In this document: piece by piece, positions 8,381-17,405 of the stretch
Layout: each line of letters starts with the position of its first letter
Numbering within the stretch: position 1 is the first letter of the stretch
Origin: Acidobacteriota bacterium
GTDB taxonomy: Bacteria > Acidobacteriota > Terriglobia > Bryobacterales > UBA6623
Length of the DNA: 64,000 nt
Direction: 5' to 3'
Assembly (NCBI GenBank): GCA_016125275.1
Contig: WGMB01000003.1
Span: forward strand, 620,001-684,000
Notes under the pieces: generated by a model
The model's database searches: none
What the model was told of the DNA's origin: nothing
What the model saw: only the letters and a program-made list of their open reading frames with translations
Translations under genes and position numbers: made by a program

Positions 8381-9316
8381 CTACACCGAGCCTGCGCGCC
8401 GCAGCGACTCCACGTGGTAGTCGTACCAGATCGTCTCGTAGCGGGCGATCATCTTGGTGCGCTCGTGCGCCAGGCCCTCCACTTCCATATAGGTGTGGTC
8501 CACGCCATGGTCCAGCAGCGCCTGGTGGTACCCGCGCACGGTCCCGATATGACCGTCGTCGAGCGTCCCGCACCAAATCTGGATGCGCATCTTCTTGATC
8601 TCGGCGAGGTTCCTCTCGATCAGCAGGAACACGTCGTTGTCGATGTAGTTCTGCTTGTCGGGCCCAAGGTAGAAGTTCGGATAGGCTTCCGGCTTGGAGG
8701 GATCGTAGTTGAGCGAGGTATGCGGAACGTTGCCGGCCTCGTTGAACAGTGAGCAGAACAGCTCGGGGTACTTCATGGCCAGGCGCGTCGAACCCCGCCC
8801 TCCCATCGAAAAGCCCTCGATGCAGCGGCCGGCTCGCTCGGGGATTGTGCGCAACGTGGCGTCGATGTGAGGGATCATCTCCCGAATCATCATCGTCTCG
8901 GCCGGCCACTTCCCGTCGAAGGAGTCCTTGTAGAAGGTGGTCTTGCCGCCATTCGGCATCACCAAAATCATCTCGGGCCAGCGCCCGTCGCGGATGCCCT
9001 TCTCCAACGCCCGCGCCTCCTCGAAGCCGTGCAGCTCATTGCCGCCGGCGCCGTGCAGATTGTAGATGACCGGATAGCGTTGGCCCGGCGAGCGCTCGTA
9101 GTTGGGCGGCAGGTAGACGCAGTAGCCCACATCCTTGCCGAGCGCCTTGGACCGCCGCGTGTGGTGGCTCACGCCGACGGGCAGTTGGCCGGGCGCCGGC
9201 GGGTTGACCCACCGGGTCTCGAGCAACCGCAGGTGCGTCGAATCGGTGATGGGTTTGGAAGATTGCGCGGCCAACGGGGCTGCAGCGGTCGCGGCAAGAA
9301 AGCTACGGCGCGTCAT
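8381..9316 (-). CDS. Tat-exported esterase (esterase D/feruloyl-esterase-like)
   Basis: This 311-aa alpha/beta hydrolase starts with a twin-arginine signal (MTRRSFLAATAAAPLAAQ). YNLHGAGGNE forms the oxyanion loop, GFSMGG (S170) the nucleophile elbow and GLAHE probably the catalytic histidine region. It resembles the esterase D/Fes family that includes feruloyl esterases and acyl hydrolases, so it probably cleaves acylated carbohydrates in the periplasm. It is convergent with the deacetylase, whose stop is 13 bp away. A -10 box (TAGAAT) sits 11 nt before the ATG. Confidence 0.82.
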   Translation of the reverse strand: MTRRSFLAATAAAPLAAQSSKPITDSTHLRLLETRWVNPPAPGQLPVGVSHHTRRSKALGKDVGYCVYLPPNYERSPGQRYPVIYNLHGAGGNELHGFEEARALEKGIRDGRWPEMILVMPNGGKTTFYKDSFDGKWPAETMMIREMIPHIDATLRTIPERAGRCIEGFSMGGRGSTRLAMKYPELFCSLFNEAGNVPHTSLNYDPSKPEAYPNFYLGPDKQNYIDNDVFLLIERNLAEIKKMRIQIWCGTLDDGHIGTVRGYHQALLDHGVDHTYMEVEGLAHERTKMIARYETIWYDYHVESLRRAGSV

Positions 9317-9327
9317 GACGTCCGCCT

Positions 9328-9333
9328 ATTCTA
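9328..9333 (-). promoter_or_regulatory. -10 hexamer TAGAAT of the esterase gene
   Basis: TAGAAT (minus strand) ends 11 nt before the esterase ATG at 9316 and predicts a leader of about 4 nt. No Shine-Dalgarno sequence fits in that space. Confidence 0.5.
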
Positions 9334-9367
9334 GCCTGCGCCAAGTCGCGTTCCGTGAGCCGAAGCC

Positions 9368-9799
9368 CTACAGCTCGGCCAGTATTTCCAAATCACTCAT
9401 CACTCGAAGGCCCCGCCTCTGGCAGAAGGCCAGAACGTCGGGTTGGAGCAGGTGTTGGTCCCTTGTGCAAATTACGTCGGCGCGACCGGCGATCGCGGTA
9501 TAGATCACCACATCATCGTCTGGATCGCCCGGAACAATCCTGGGGCCGCGCGCCGCTTCAACGACGTGAGAGAACCGCTCCAGGGCGGAACGATACCGGG
9601 AGACCGCTTCAGGCGTGGTCGCCCAGCGCCGACGAATCCGGGGATACGCCAGAGTCTCCTCGAGCTCGTCGAGAATCTCTGGCGAAATGACCAGAACGTG
9701 CTCCTCTCCGAAAAAGAGAGCGTCCAAGAGTCGGCGCGACGGCCCAGATTGGTTCGGGAAACAACGGGCGAGGATGTTTGTGTCGCAAACAACGCGCAT
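9368..9799 (-). CDS. PIN-domain toxin (VapC-like ribonuclease)
   Basis: This 143-aa PIN-domain protein has the acidic metal-binding residues in the expected order: CDTNIL at residues 5-10 (Asp6), an acidic ELEE at about 44, DPDDD at about 93 and a TRDQHLL motif at about 110. It resembles the family annotated as putative toxin-antitoxin system toxin component, PIN family, whose members are Mg2+-dependent endoribonucleases. The gene starts directly at the stop of the preceding small ORF with no gap, the usual antitoxin-toxin order. The RNA target is unknown. Confidence 0.82.
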   Translation of the reverse strand: MRVVCDTNILARCFPNQSGPSRRLLDALFFGEEHVLVISPEILDELEETLAYPRIRRRWATTPEAVSRYRSALERFSHVVEAARGPRIVPGDPDDDVVIYTAIAGRADVICTRDQHLLQPDVLAFCQRRGLRVMSDLEILAEL

Positions 9800-10081
9800 C
9801 TAGCGCCGTTCGCGCCGCACAGCGGCTATCGCCTCTTCAATCAAGGAGTCCAGCTCATCGGCTGAAGCGTGGGGATCGATTTGCATCGCTAGGGCGTCCG
9901 CCGCCGCCCGCAACTCCTCGGCCGCCCGCTCCCGCTCGGCGCCGGTCGGCGCAGGGCTTTCGCGAAGCGCCTGAACGCCCACGGCTTCGCCCTCACGCAA
10001 CGACCGACCGAGCAGCCGCTCCAGGACGGCCCTTTCCTCCGCCGACAGGTCGCGAGAATTGTGAATGTGCAGGTTGGACAA
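9800..10081 (-). CDS. putative antitoxin of the PIN toxin
   Basis: This 93-aa, charged, mostly helical protein (MSNLHIHNSRDLSAEER...) lies immediately upstream of and abutting the PIN toxin gene, so it is likely the cognate antitoxin. I do not recognise an AbrB, RHH, HTH or Phd/YefM motif. The N-terminal third (LSAEERAVLERLLGR) and a second acidic helix near the C-terminus could form toxin-binding helices. The function rests on gene order and size only. Confidence 0.6.
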   Translation of the reverse strand: MSNLHIHNSRDLSAEERAVLERLLGRSLREGEAVGVQALRESPAPTGAERERAAEELRAAADALAMQIDPHASADELDSLIEEAIAAVRRERR

Positions 10082-10142
10082 GCGCCATCTCCGCCAAAGC
10101 TGCCCTCATCATAATTCAGCCGGTCGCTCGCTTCGAGGTCCC

Positions 10143-11429
10143 TCACCGCACCCAACGCCCATTCAGCATCACGCGCCGCACCGAACGCACCGCACCGATG
10201 TCCCGGGTCGGGTCCTCGCCCAGTAGCACCAAGTCCGCCAACTTGCCCGCCTCGATCGTCCCCAGGCGGTCCTGCGCCCCAAAGAAGCGCGAGGCGTAAT
10301 CCGTGGCGCCGCGCAGAGCTTCCAGCGGCGGCACGCCGGCCTGCACGATCAGCTCGATGTCTCGCCAGTTCGCCTCCGGCGGCCTCCCGTGCGAGCAGGC
10401 CAGAATCGGCACGCCCGCGCGATAGGCCACGCCGACGAGCTCGACCATTTTCCGAAAGCCCGCGATCTTCTCCGGCGTCGCATCCTTGTCCCCTTCACGC
10501 ACCTCGAAGGTATACAGCGTAGGGGTCAGGTAGGTTCCGCGCTCGACCATCAAGTCCAGCAGCGGTTGCACCCGCGGATTGTTCTCGAGCTCCAAGCGGC
10601 TCCACAGCCAGTACCGGCCGTCCCGCCGATACTCGTTGGCCGCATCCACGCCGCGCTCGAACGTCTCCGCGTCCTCCGGCGTCGCCAGAACCGTTCCCAG
10701 CGACGTGACGTGCTCGATGCCGTCCAGCCCGGCGCGAATCGCCGCGTCCGCCCGCACCAGCTCCAAGTGCGCCGTCACCGGAACGCCCCGGCGGTGAGCC
10801 CTCTCCGCCGCCTCGCGGATCAGATCGACCGGCAAGCGAAAGTAGACCTTGATCGCCGAAGCGCCCTCGTCGATCAGCCGGTCGACCGTCGCCCGCGTCT
10901 GGTCCGCCGTCTGCAGCAGGATGGAGTTGTCCGGATACGCCGGCGGCGGCTGATCCAGGTGCTTCCCGGTCAAAAAGGCCCGTGGGCGCGGCTCGGAGGT
11001 CTCCAGCAGATGGCCGTACGTGTCCGGGTGGCCCGGATCGCGAAAGCTGGTCACGCCGGCGTCGAGCAACGCCGCGGTCATCGTCGGCCCGTTCGTCTCG
11101 CCGGAATGGAAGTGCGTGTCGAACTGCCCCGGCAGCAGGTGCAGTCCCCGCGCCTCGACGCGCTCGGCGCCTGCGGGGATGGGCGTGGAGGCTCGCGGTC
11201 CGACGGCCACGATGCGGGCGCCGCGGACGACGACCACCGAATCCCCCAGCGGTTCGCCGCCCCGCCCGTCGATCAGCGTCGCCCCCACGATCGCCGTGAC
11301 GGCTTCTCCCGACGGTTCCGCGGGCGGATTGACCTCCCGCAGCCCTGACCACCGCGCCGGCGGCTCGGCGCCCCAGGCCCAGCCGATCGCCAACAGGAAC
11401 ACGGCCGCCCCAACGGACTTCCCCAGCAT
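10143..11429 (-). CDS. exported amidohydrolase-family metal-dependent hydrolase
   Basis: This 428-aa protein has a signal peptide (MLGKSVGAAVFLLAIGWAWGAE) and an amidohydrolase fold. The HxH motif lies in FDTHFHSGE, a candidate carbamylated lysine in AIKVYFRLP, and further histidines in VTAHLE and GIEHVTSLG. The composite beta-sandwich is seen in IVGATLIDGRGG at the start and KLADLVLLGEDP at the end. These enzymes hydrolyse cyclic amides, dipeptides or related bonds, and the substrate is unknown. The ORF track extends to 11588. The ATG at 11429 is chosen because it begins the signal peptide and has a perfect -10 TATACT 6 nt upstream. Confidence 0.85.
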   Translation of the reverse strand: MLGKSVGAAVFLLAIGWAWGAEPPARWSGLREVNPPAEPSGEAVTAIVGATLIDGRGGEPLGDSVVVVRGARIVAVGPRASTPIPAGAERVEARGLHLLPGQFDTHFHSGETNGPTMTAALLDAGVTSFRDPGHPDTYGHLLETSEPRPRAFLTGKHLDQPPPAYPDNSILLQTADQTRATVDRLIDEGASAIKVYFRLPVDLIREAAERAHRRGVPVTAHLELVRADAAIRAGLDGIEHVTSLGTVLATPEDAETFERGVDAANEYRRDGRYWLWSRLELENNPRVQPLLDLMVERGTYLTPTLYTFEVREGDKDATPEKIAGFRKMVELVGVAYRAGVPILACSHGRPPEANWRDIELIVQAGVPPLEALRGATDYASRFFGAQDRLGTIEAGKLADLVLLGEDPTRDIGAVRSVRRVMLNGRWVR

Positions 11430-11435
11430 GCCGCA

Positions 11436-11441
11436 AGTATA
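11436..11441 (-). promoter_or_regulatory. -10 hexamer TATACT of the amidohydrolase gene
   Basis: TATACT on the minus strand ends 6 nt before the ATG at 11429, so the predicted transcription start is the start codon itself. This is one of the cleanest leaderless candidates in the window. Confidence 0.6.
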
Positions 11442-11449
11442 GCCTCGCT

Positions 11450-12127
11450 TCAGCCCACGAACTTGTAGCCCATGCCGTGCACCGTCACGATGAGCTGCGG
11501 GTTCTTGGCGTCGACCTCGACCTTCTGCCGCAGCCAGGCCACATGCACGTCGACCGTGCGCGTCGAGGGCGTCGACTCGTAGCCCCACACCTCATGCAGC
11601 AGCACGTCGCGCGAGAGGGTCTCGTCGGGGTGCTCCAGAAAGTACTTGAGCAGTTGGAACTCCTTGGCCGACAGTTGCAGGACCTCGCCCGCCCGCCGAA
11701 CCTCCGTGCTCTTTACGTCCACCTGCACGTCGCCGAACTCATAGCGCGCCGAGGCCGCCGTCGGCGGCGGCCGGCGCCGCAGCAGGGCCTCGATGCGCGC
11801 CAGCAACTCCATCGTTTCAAAGGGCTTGGTGAGGTAGTCGTCCGCGCCGATCTTGAGCCCCAGCACCTTGTCGATGGTCTGCCCGCGGGCGGTCAGCATC
11901 AGAATCGGCGTCGCCACCTTCTGCTGGCGCAGGTCCCGGCAGACGTCAAAGCCGTTCTTGCCCGGCATCATCACATCCAGCACGATCAGGTCATAGGCTC
12001 CGGTGGCGGCCTTGTCGAAACCGGCCACCCCATCGGACGCCGTATCGACCTCGTACCCCTCGCTGCGCAAGCGGTCGCTCAGGGTCAAACGCAGACCGGC
12101 TTCGTCTTCTACCAGCAGAATCTTCAT
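11450..12127 (-). CDS. OmpR/PhoB-family response regulator
   Basis: This 225-aa protein has a receiver domain with the acidic pocket (VEDE), phospho-acceptor D51 in IVLDVMMPGKNG, T78 region MLTARG and K100 in LTKPF. A winged-helix DNA-binding domain follows (LSAKEFQLLKYFLEHPDETLSR... and VDVHVAWLRQKVE). It is activated by the adjacent histidine kinase, whose start overlaps its end by 4 bp, with the regulator promoter-proximal being reversed here: the kinase lies downstream on the map but upstream in transcription. The target genes are unknown. The exported amidohydrolase that follows may be co-transcribed. Confidence 0.92.
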   Translation of the reverse strand: MKILLVEDEAGLRLTLSDRLRSEGYEVDTASDGVAGFDKAATGAYDLIVLDVMMPGKNGFDVCRDLRQQKVATPILMLTARGQTIDKVLGLKIGADDYLTKPFETMELLARIEALLRRRPPPTAASARYEFGDVQVDVKSTEVRRAGEVLQLSAKEFQLLKYFLEHPDETLSRDVLLHEVWGYESTPSTRTVDVHVAWLRQKVEVDAKNPQLIVTVHGMGYKFVG

Positions 12128-14004
12128 GACGATGAGGCGCTCGAGTCGATCGGCATGCGCAGGATGAAGGAGCTGCCTTCGCCGACGCGGCTCTCGACGG
12201 TCAGCTTACCGCCAAATCCCTCCGCGTCGCTGCGAGCCAGCGCCAACCCCAGGCCGTTGCCCTTGATCTGCTGCTCGGTGGCGCGCTTGCCGCGATAGAA
12301 CGGCTCAAAAATGTCGGCGGCCTCCTGGGGGTCTATGCCGGGCCCGTGGTCGCTCACCACGGCCTCCACCGCCCCGTTCACGCGCCGCGCCGAAAGCCCC
12401 ACCCAGCGCGCCTCGCCGCCGTACTTCACCGCGTTGCCGATCAGGTTCTGCAGACAGTGTGCGGCGGCGGCCGGATCGACGCGCACCAGCGGCAAGTCCT
12501 CGGGCACCGACACGTCCAGCCGGCAGCCCGCTTCGTCCACGGCGGGCCGCGATTCCTCCGCCGCCCGCCGCAGCAGCTCCGAGGCCGACACGGTCTCCAC
12601 CCGGTACTGGCGCTTGCCGGCCTGCACCGCAGCAAACTGCAAGGTCTGCTCCACCATCCCGCTCAGCCGCCGGCCTTCGCCGCGAATCAGCCGGCCGTAC
12701 TCGCGCACCTGCTCGCGGTCAGACACCACGCCTTCCGCCAAGTTGTCTCCCGCCGAGCGGATCACCGCCAGCGGCGTACGCAGCTCATGGGAGACGCCCG
12801 CCACAAACTCCATCTGCAGCTCGGCCAACTTGCGGGCCCGCCGCGTCGAGAGCAGCACCGTGGACATGCCCACGGCCAGCAGCGCCAACACGCCGGTCGA
12901 AATCGCCAGGTTGCGCCGCCGCAGCCGTCCCACCACCGCGTCCAGCGAGCCCTGGCGATGGCGCACCAGCAGCATCCACTCCGGGCCCGGCCCGGCCGCC
13001 ACGCCGGCCTCCATGGCGTCCGGCTGCGGACCGCCGGGTCCCCCAGGACCGCCCGGCTCGTTGGGAGGAGGCGGCGGCCCCCCAGGCGAATGGCCGTCGC
13101 CGGGGCGCTGGGGCGGCTCCTCCCGGCGCATCTCCGGCGGCCGGCCGGCCCGCCGGCCCGCGCTCTCCACCTCGTCGCGCGTCAGCAGCAGCGGCAAGCG
13201 CACCGCCGCGCGCAAAAAGTCCTGCGGCTTGGCATCGGGCTGCGAGGAGAAGATCACCCGCTCACTTTCACCGATCTCCAGCACGGCCGCCTCGTAGCCC
13301 AGCTCTCCCACCTCGCCGAACGTCTCCGCAAAGAGCTGCGGAAACAGGCTCTGGCGTAGGCCCGCCTCGTCGAGCTGCACGAACAGGAACCCCAGCAGGT
13401 CCGGCCGCTGTGGCCGCCCCGAAGGCTCCTCTCGGTGGAAATGGATCAGCGCCTGCACCAGGTAGGGGCCGTCGCCCAGAAACGTCCAGGTCGGCGGTCG
13501 GCCACCGAACCCGCCGCCAAAACCCACAAACCCCGAGCCGCCCCCAAAGCCGCGCCGTCCGCCCCCTCGCCACGGTCTGGCCAGCAAACCAGGGACGCCG
13601 GGAGCCGTCTCGGGAATCGCCTCCCAGGACCGGTCGGCCGGCGAAAGCCGCAGCAGCTCGCCCTCGCCGGAGGCCGCGATGCGGCGCATCCAGGCGGACT
13701 CGATCCGCAGCGGCGTCCCCTCCAGCCACGGCGTCAAGCGCTCGGCCGTCAGCGCCTCCACGTTGTCTGCGTCCAGCTCCCGCATCTCCGGCGCGATCGA
13801 AACGGCCAACTCATGGAGCTGCCGATTGAAGCCGCCGCGAAAGCGTCGCGCGGACTGCTCCAGCGTCCGCTCCAGGCGCGCCTTTTCCGCCTCGCTGAGC
13901 TCCCCGATCCAGCGATATTGCAGCCAAGCCACCACGCCCAGCACCAGCGCCATCCCGGCCACGATCAGGGGGTTGGCCCAACGGGCAGGCAATCCCCGCC
14001 TCAC
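12124..14004 (-). CDS. membrane sensor histidine kinase with Gly/Pro-rich sensor insert
   Basis: This 626-aa kinase has an N-terminal membrane helix (about 10-30), a periplasmic sensor of about 340 residues, a second helix (about 370-390), HisKA with H406 in VSHELRTPL, and an HATPase domain with [17 protein letters not shown] and GNGLGLALA. The sensor contains two low-complexity segments, a glycine/phenylalanine/arginine run (about 150-168) and a proline/glycine run (about 300-335). These are unusual for ligand-binding sensors and suggest a flexible extracytoplasmic linker. It pairs with the OmpR-type regulator (4-bp overlap). The signal is unknown. Confidence 0.9.
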   Translation of the reverse strand: MRRGLPARWANPLIVAGMALVLGVVAWLQYRWIGELSEAEKARLERTLEQSARRFRGGFNRQLHELAVSIAPEMRELDADNVEALTAERLTPWLEGTPLRIESAWMRRIAASGEGELLRLSPADRSWEAIPETAPGVPGLLARPWRGGGRRGFGGGSGFVGFGGGFGGRPPTWTFLGDGPYLVQALIHFHREEPSGRPQRPDLLGFLFVQLDEAGLRQSLFPQLFAETFGEVGELGYEAAVLEIGESERVIFSSQPDAKPQDFLRAAVRLPLLLTRDEVESAGRRAGRPPEMRREEPPQRPGDGHSPGGPPPPPNEPGGPGGPGGPQPDAMEAGVAAGPGPEWMLLVRHRQGSLDAVVGRLRRRNLAISTGVLALLAVGMSTVLLSTRRARKLAELQMEFVAGVSHELRTPLAVIRSAGDNLAEGVVSDREQVREYGRLIRGEGRRLSGMVEQTLQFAAVQAGKRQYRVETVSASELLRRAAEESRPAVDEAGCRLDVSVPEDLPLVRVDPAAAAHCLQNLIGNAVKYGGEARWVGLSARRVNGAVEAVVSDHGPGIDPQEAADIFEPFYRGKRATEQQIKGNGLGLALARSDAEGFGGKLTVESRVGEGSSFILRMPIDSSASSS

Positions 14005-14079
14005 AATCCTATGCTCCTTTGAATCATGGCTTTACCGGAATTTCCACTGCGGACAGTTGCCGTCGAAGGGTGGCCTGGG

Positions 14080-14085
14080 TACACT
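14080..14085 (+). promoter_or_regulatory. -10 hexamer TACACT of the fused E1 gene
   Basis: TACACT lies 13 nt before the ATG at 14099, giving a leader of about 7 nt, with no Shine-Dalgarno sequence. It sits in the short divergent gap between the histidine kinase and E1 genes. Confidence 0.45.
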
Positions 14086-14098
14086 GAGACGCGGTCAT

Positions 14099-16204
14099 AT
14101 GGTGGATAGCAGCGGACTTACGCAACGGATCTCTGTTTCGTCTGTCGAAGGGTTGGATGCCGAGCTGTTGGCGGCCTACCGCAACATGTTGTTGTCGCGT
14201 AGGCTCGACGACCGGGAGATCACTCTCAAGCAGCAAAGCAAAGCCTTTTTCCAAATCAGTTGCGCCGGACATGAGGCAGTACAGACCGCGGCGGGAATGC
14301 TGCTGCGGCCGGGCTACGATTGGGTCTATCCCTACTATCGCGATCGGGCCCTCTGCTTGGCGTTAGGCGTCCGGCCGCTGGACATGTTACTGCAAGCCGT
14401 CGGCGCCGGGTCGGATCCCTTCTCCGGGGGGCGCCAGATGCCGACGCACTGGTCTTCCCCCGAGCTCAATATTGTCTCGCCTTCGAGCGCTACCGGCACC
14501 CAGTTCCTGCAAGCGGTCGGCTGCGCGCACGGTTCCACGCTCGACGAGGCCGCCAACGCCAACGACCGGCAGGTGACGCTGGTCTGCGGCGGCGAGGGAT
14601 CCACCAGCGAGGGAGAGTTCTGGGAGGCCATCAACGCCGCCTGCCTCAGCCACTTGCCGGTCCTGTTCTTGATCGAGGACAACGGCTACGCCATTTCCGT
14701 GCCGGTGGAAACCCAGACGCCGGGGGGCTCGATTTCCCGCCTGCTGACCTCCTTCCCGGGCTTGATGCTTGCCGAAGTGGACGGTTTGGACCTGGTCGAC
14801 AGCCGCAAGGCGCTCGATCGGGCCATCCGCTACTGCCGCAGCGGCGCCGGGCCGGCCCTCGTGCACGCCCACGTCATCCGACCCTACGGCCACTCGCACT
14901 CCGACGACGAAACCCTTTACAAGGCCCCCGACGAGCGCCAGCGCGAGGCCGCCAAGGACCCCATCCAGCGCTTGGCCCGCGAGCTGCTCCGCCGGAACGT
15001 GACCGACGAGGACGGCCTGGAGGAGATTCGCCTGCAGGTGGAGACCGAGATCGGCGAGGCCCTCGAGCTTGCGCTCGCAGCAGCGCCGCCGCTAGGCGGC
15101 CAGAACCAAAAGTATTTGTATTCGCCGAGCGTCGATCCGACCTCGGCGAATTTTTTGACCGAGCCGCAGCTCGCCGGCGACCCGCGAACGATGGTCGATC
15201 TGATCAACCTATGCCTGCGCGACGAGCTGCGCGCCAGCGACCGCGTGGTGATGTTCGGCGAAGACATCGCCGATTGCAGCCGCGAAGAGGCCTTGGCGGT
15301 GGCTCCGGGCAAGGGCGGCGTCTTCAAGGCCACCCGCGGCTTGCAGCGTGAGTTCGGCTCCAAGCGCGTCTTCAACGCTCCCATCGCCGAGGCCGCCATC
15401 GTGGGCCGCGCCCAAGGCATGGCGACGCGCGGGCTCAAGCCGGTGGTCGAGATCCAGTTCTTCGACTACATCTGGCCCGCGATGATGCAGATTCGCGACG
15501 AGCTCGCCAGCCTGCGGTGGCGCTCCAACAACGGCTTCTCGGCGCCGCTGGTGATCCGCGCCCCCATCGGCGGCTACCTCAACGGCGGTTCGGTCTATCA
15601 CAGCCAGTCCGGCGAGTCGATCTTCACGCACATCCCCGGGCTCCGCGTGGTCTTCCCATCCAACGCCCGCGACGCCAACGGCTTGCTGCGGACCGCCATC
15701 CGCTGCGACGATCCCGTGCTCTTCCTCGAGCACAAGAAGCTGTACCGCGAAATCTACAACCGCAGCCCCTACCCGGGCCCGGACTACATGGTCCCGTTCG
15801 GCAAGGCCGCCAAGGTGAAGGAAGGCGACGACCTGACGATCGTCACCTACGGCGCCCTGGTGCACAAGGCCGTGACGGCTTCAGCGGCGATCGCGCAGTC
15901 GGAAGGGGCTTCGATCGAGATCCTGGACCTGCGCACGCTCAATCCCTATGACTGGGAGGCCATCGCGGAATCCGTGAAGAAGACCTCGCGCGTGATCGTG
16001 GCGCACGAGGACACTCTTTCGTGGGGTTTCGGGGCGGAGATCGCGGCGCGGATCGCCGATGAGCTCTTCGATTATCTCGACGCCCCGGTGCGGCGGATCG
16101 GGGCCGAGGACACCTGGGTGGCCTACAACCCCGGACTCGAGAAAGAGATCCTGCCGCAAACCGAGGACATCGAGGCGGCGATCCGCAAGCTGCTCGCCTG
16201 GTAG
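14099..16204 (+). CDS. fused alpha-beta E1 component of a 2-oxoacid dehydrogenase complex
   Basis: This 701-aa single chain fuses the E1-alpha and E1-beta subunits of the pyruvate/branched-chain 2-oxoacid dehydrogenase type. The alpha half (about 15-320) carries the ThDP/Mg motif as [15 protein letters not shown], then [17 protein letters not shown]. The beta half (about 350-700) has [23 protein letters not shown] and [13 protein letters not shown]. It decarboxylates a 2-oxoacid and passes the acyl group to E2. No E2 or E3 gene is in the window. The ORF track extends to 13679 antisense to the kinase. The ATG at 14099 fits the domain start and a -10 box. Substrate (pyruvate or branched-chain) is undecided. 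Confidence 0.88.
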   Translation: MVDSSGLTQRISVSSVEGLDAELLAAYRNMLLSRRLDDREITLKQQSKAFFQISCAGHEAVQTAAGMLLRPGYDWVYPYYRDRALCLALGVRPLDMLLQAVGAGSDPFSGGRQMPTHWSSPELNIVSPSSATGTQFLQAVGCAHGSTLDEAANANDRQVTLVCGGEGSTSEGEFWEAINAACLSHLPVLFLIEDNGYAISVPVETQTPGGSISRLLTSFPGLMLAEVDGLDLVDSRKALDRAIRYCRSGAGPALVHAHVIRPYGHSHSDDETLYKAPDERQREAAKDPIQRLARELLRRNVTDEDGLEEIRLQVETEIGEALELALAAAPPLGGQNQKYLYSPSVDPTSANFLTEPQLAGDPRTMVDLINLCLRDELRASDRVVMFGEDIADCSREEALAVAPGKGGVFKATRGLQREFGSKRVFNAPIAEAAIVGRAQGMATRGLKPVVEIQFFDYIWPAMMQIRDELASLRWRSNNGFSAPLVIRAPIGGYLNGGSVYHSQSGESIFTHIPGLRVVFPSNARDANGLLRTAIRCDDPVLFLEHKKLYREIYNRSPYPGPDYMVPFGKAAKVKEGDDLTIVTYGALVHKAVTASAAIAQSEGASIEILDLRTLNPYDWEAIAESVKKTSRVIVAHEDTLSWGFGAEIAARIADELFDYLDAPVRRIGAEDTWVAYNPGLEKEILPQTEDIEAAIRKLLAW

Positions 16205-16651
16205 CTACAGGCTCGAGCCGTCGCCGCCCGTCTCAGCCGCGCCGCTGCGGCGCGCAGCCGAGCCGTCCGCGCGCGCCATGTAGCTTTCCGCTACGCGCCG
16301 GGCCTCGGTCGCCTCTTCCCGCGCCTGCGCGGCCAGCTCGGCCTGCCGCTTCGGCGTGTTCCAGCCATGGCCGCGCTTGGCGATCAGGGACTTCGGCGCG
16401 GCGGCGTAGCGCTGCTGCAGCCGATCGTGGCGCTCGGCCTTCTCGAACAGCATCTTCGCCCGCGCTTCGTACATCCGCGCGATCTCGCGCCAGTCGTGGG
16501 GCGTCGTCGCGTTCTCCTCGAGCCGGGCCAGGTTCTTGGGGTCCAGGTCCTTCTTCGAGTAGGGTTCCATGGCGCTCAACGTCGTGGTCGCCAGCGCCGC
16601 GACGCCGACGAGGAAGATTCGCATCATGCTGGATTTCAGGGTCATGGTCAA
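16205..16651 (-). CDS. small exported protein of unknown function
   Basis: This 148-aa protein has an N-terminal signal peptide (ending LSAME) followed by a strongly charged, mostly alpha-helical body (REIARMYEARAKMLFEKAERHDRL and a later AARREEA-type helix) that could form a coiled coil. AGGAGA precedes the ATG at a normal distance, so this gene has a conventional leader. It converges on the E1 gene so tightly that the two stop codons abut (TAGCTA at 16202-16207). I do not recognise the family. Confidence 0.6.
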   Translation of the reverse strand: MTMTLKSSMMRIFLVGVAALATTTLSAMEPYSKKDLDPKNLARLEENATTPHDWREIARMYEARAKMLFEKAERHDRLQQRYAAAPKSLIAKRGHGWNTPKRQAELAAQAREEATEARRVAESYMARADGSAARRSGAAETGGDGSSL

Positions 16652-16772
16652 TCTCTCCTGTGCGTCGAGACGGCCTAGGGCGGCCGTCCCTGTGCTGTAA
16701 CTCAGCCTAGAGATCGCTTCCGAACCCGGAAATCCGAAAAATTACGGTGTGGGCGGGGAGGAATTTCGGTCC

Positions 16773-17405
16773 TCAGTCCGGGACCAGGCCGCGCTTCACG
16801 GCCTCGCGCACCAGCTCGGCGGAGGTCTTCACGCCCAGCGCCTCCATGATGGCGTACTTGTGCGACTCCACCGTGCGCGGCGACAGGTCGAGCTGCGCCG
16901 CGATCTCCTTGGCCGAGCGCCCCTCCGCCAGCAACTGGAGCACCTCGGCCTGCCGCGAGGTCAGCCGCGCCGCGCTCGCCCCGCCCGGACGCCGCATCGC
17001 CTCCAGCACCGCTCCTGCAATGCGCGGCGTGATGTAGGTCCGGCCCGCCAGAGCCTCCCGCACGGCCGTCACCAGCTCTTCCGGAGCCGAGTGCTTCAGC
17101 ACGTACCCGGAAGCCCCCGCGTCGAGCGCTTCCACGGCGTAGTCCACGTCCGGGTGCATCGTCAGGAACACGAACTTCGCCGGGGAGTGCTGCTCGCGCA
17201 GCCGCCGCATGGCCTGCACTCCGTTGAGCAGCGGCATCGTCACGTCGGCCACCACCACGTCCGGATGCAGCCGGTCGTGCTCTTCCACCAGCGCCCTTCC
17301 GTCGCCGACAGTGCCCACCAGCTCGAACTCCGGCTCCAGTAGGCTGCGCAAGCCCTCGGCCACGATGCGGTGGTCGTCGGCGGCCAAAATGCGGGGGCGT
17401 CTCAT
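16773..17405 (-). CDS. NarL/FixJ-family response regulator
   Basis: This 210-aa protein has a receiver domain (DD at 10-11, phospho-acceptor D54 in VVVADVTMP, lysine in YVLKHS) and a LuxR-type HTH at about 145-205 (LTSRQAEVLQLLAEGRSAKEIA, then LSPRTVESHKYAIMEALG). It is encoded directly after, and overlaps by 4 bp, a HisKA_3 kinase that should phosphorylate it. Target genes are unknown. Confidence 0.92.
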   Translation of the reverse strand: MRRPRILAADDHRIVAEGLRSLLEPEFELVGTVGDGRALVEEHDRLHPDVVVADVTMPLLNGVQAMRRLREQHSPAKFVFLTMHPDVDYAVEALDAGASGYVLKHSAPEELVTAVREALAGRTYITPRIAGAVLEAMRRPGGASAARLTSRQAEVLQLLAEGRSAKEIAAQLDLSPRTVESHKYAIMEALGVKTSAELVREAVKRGLVPD

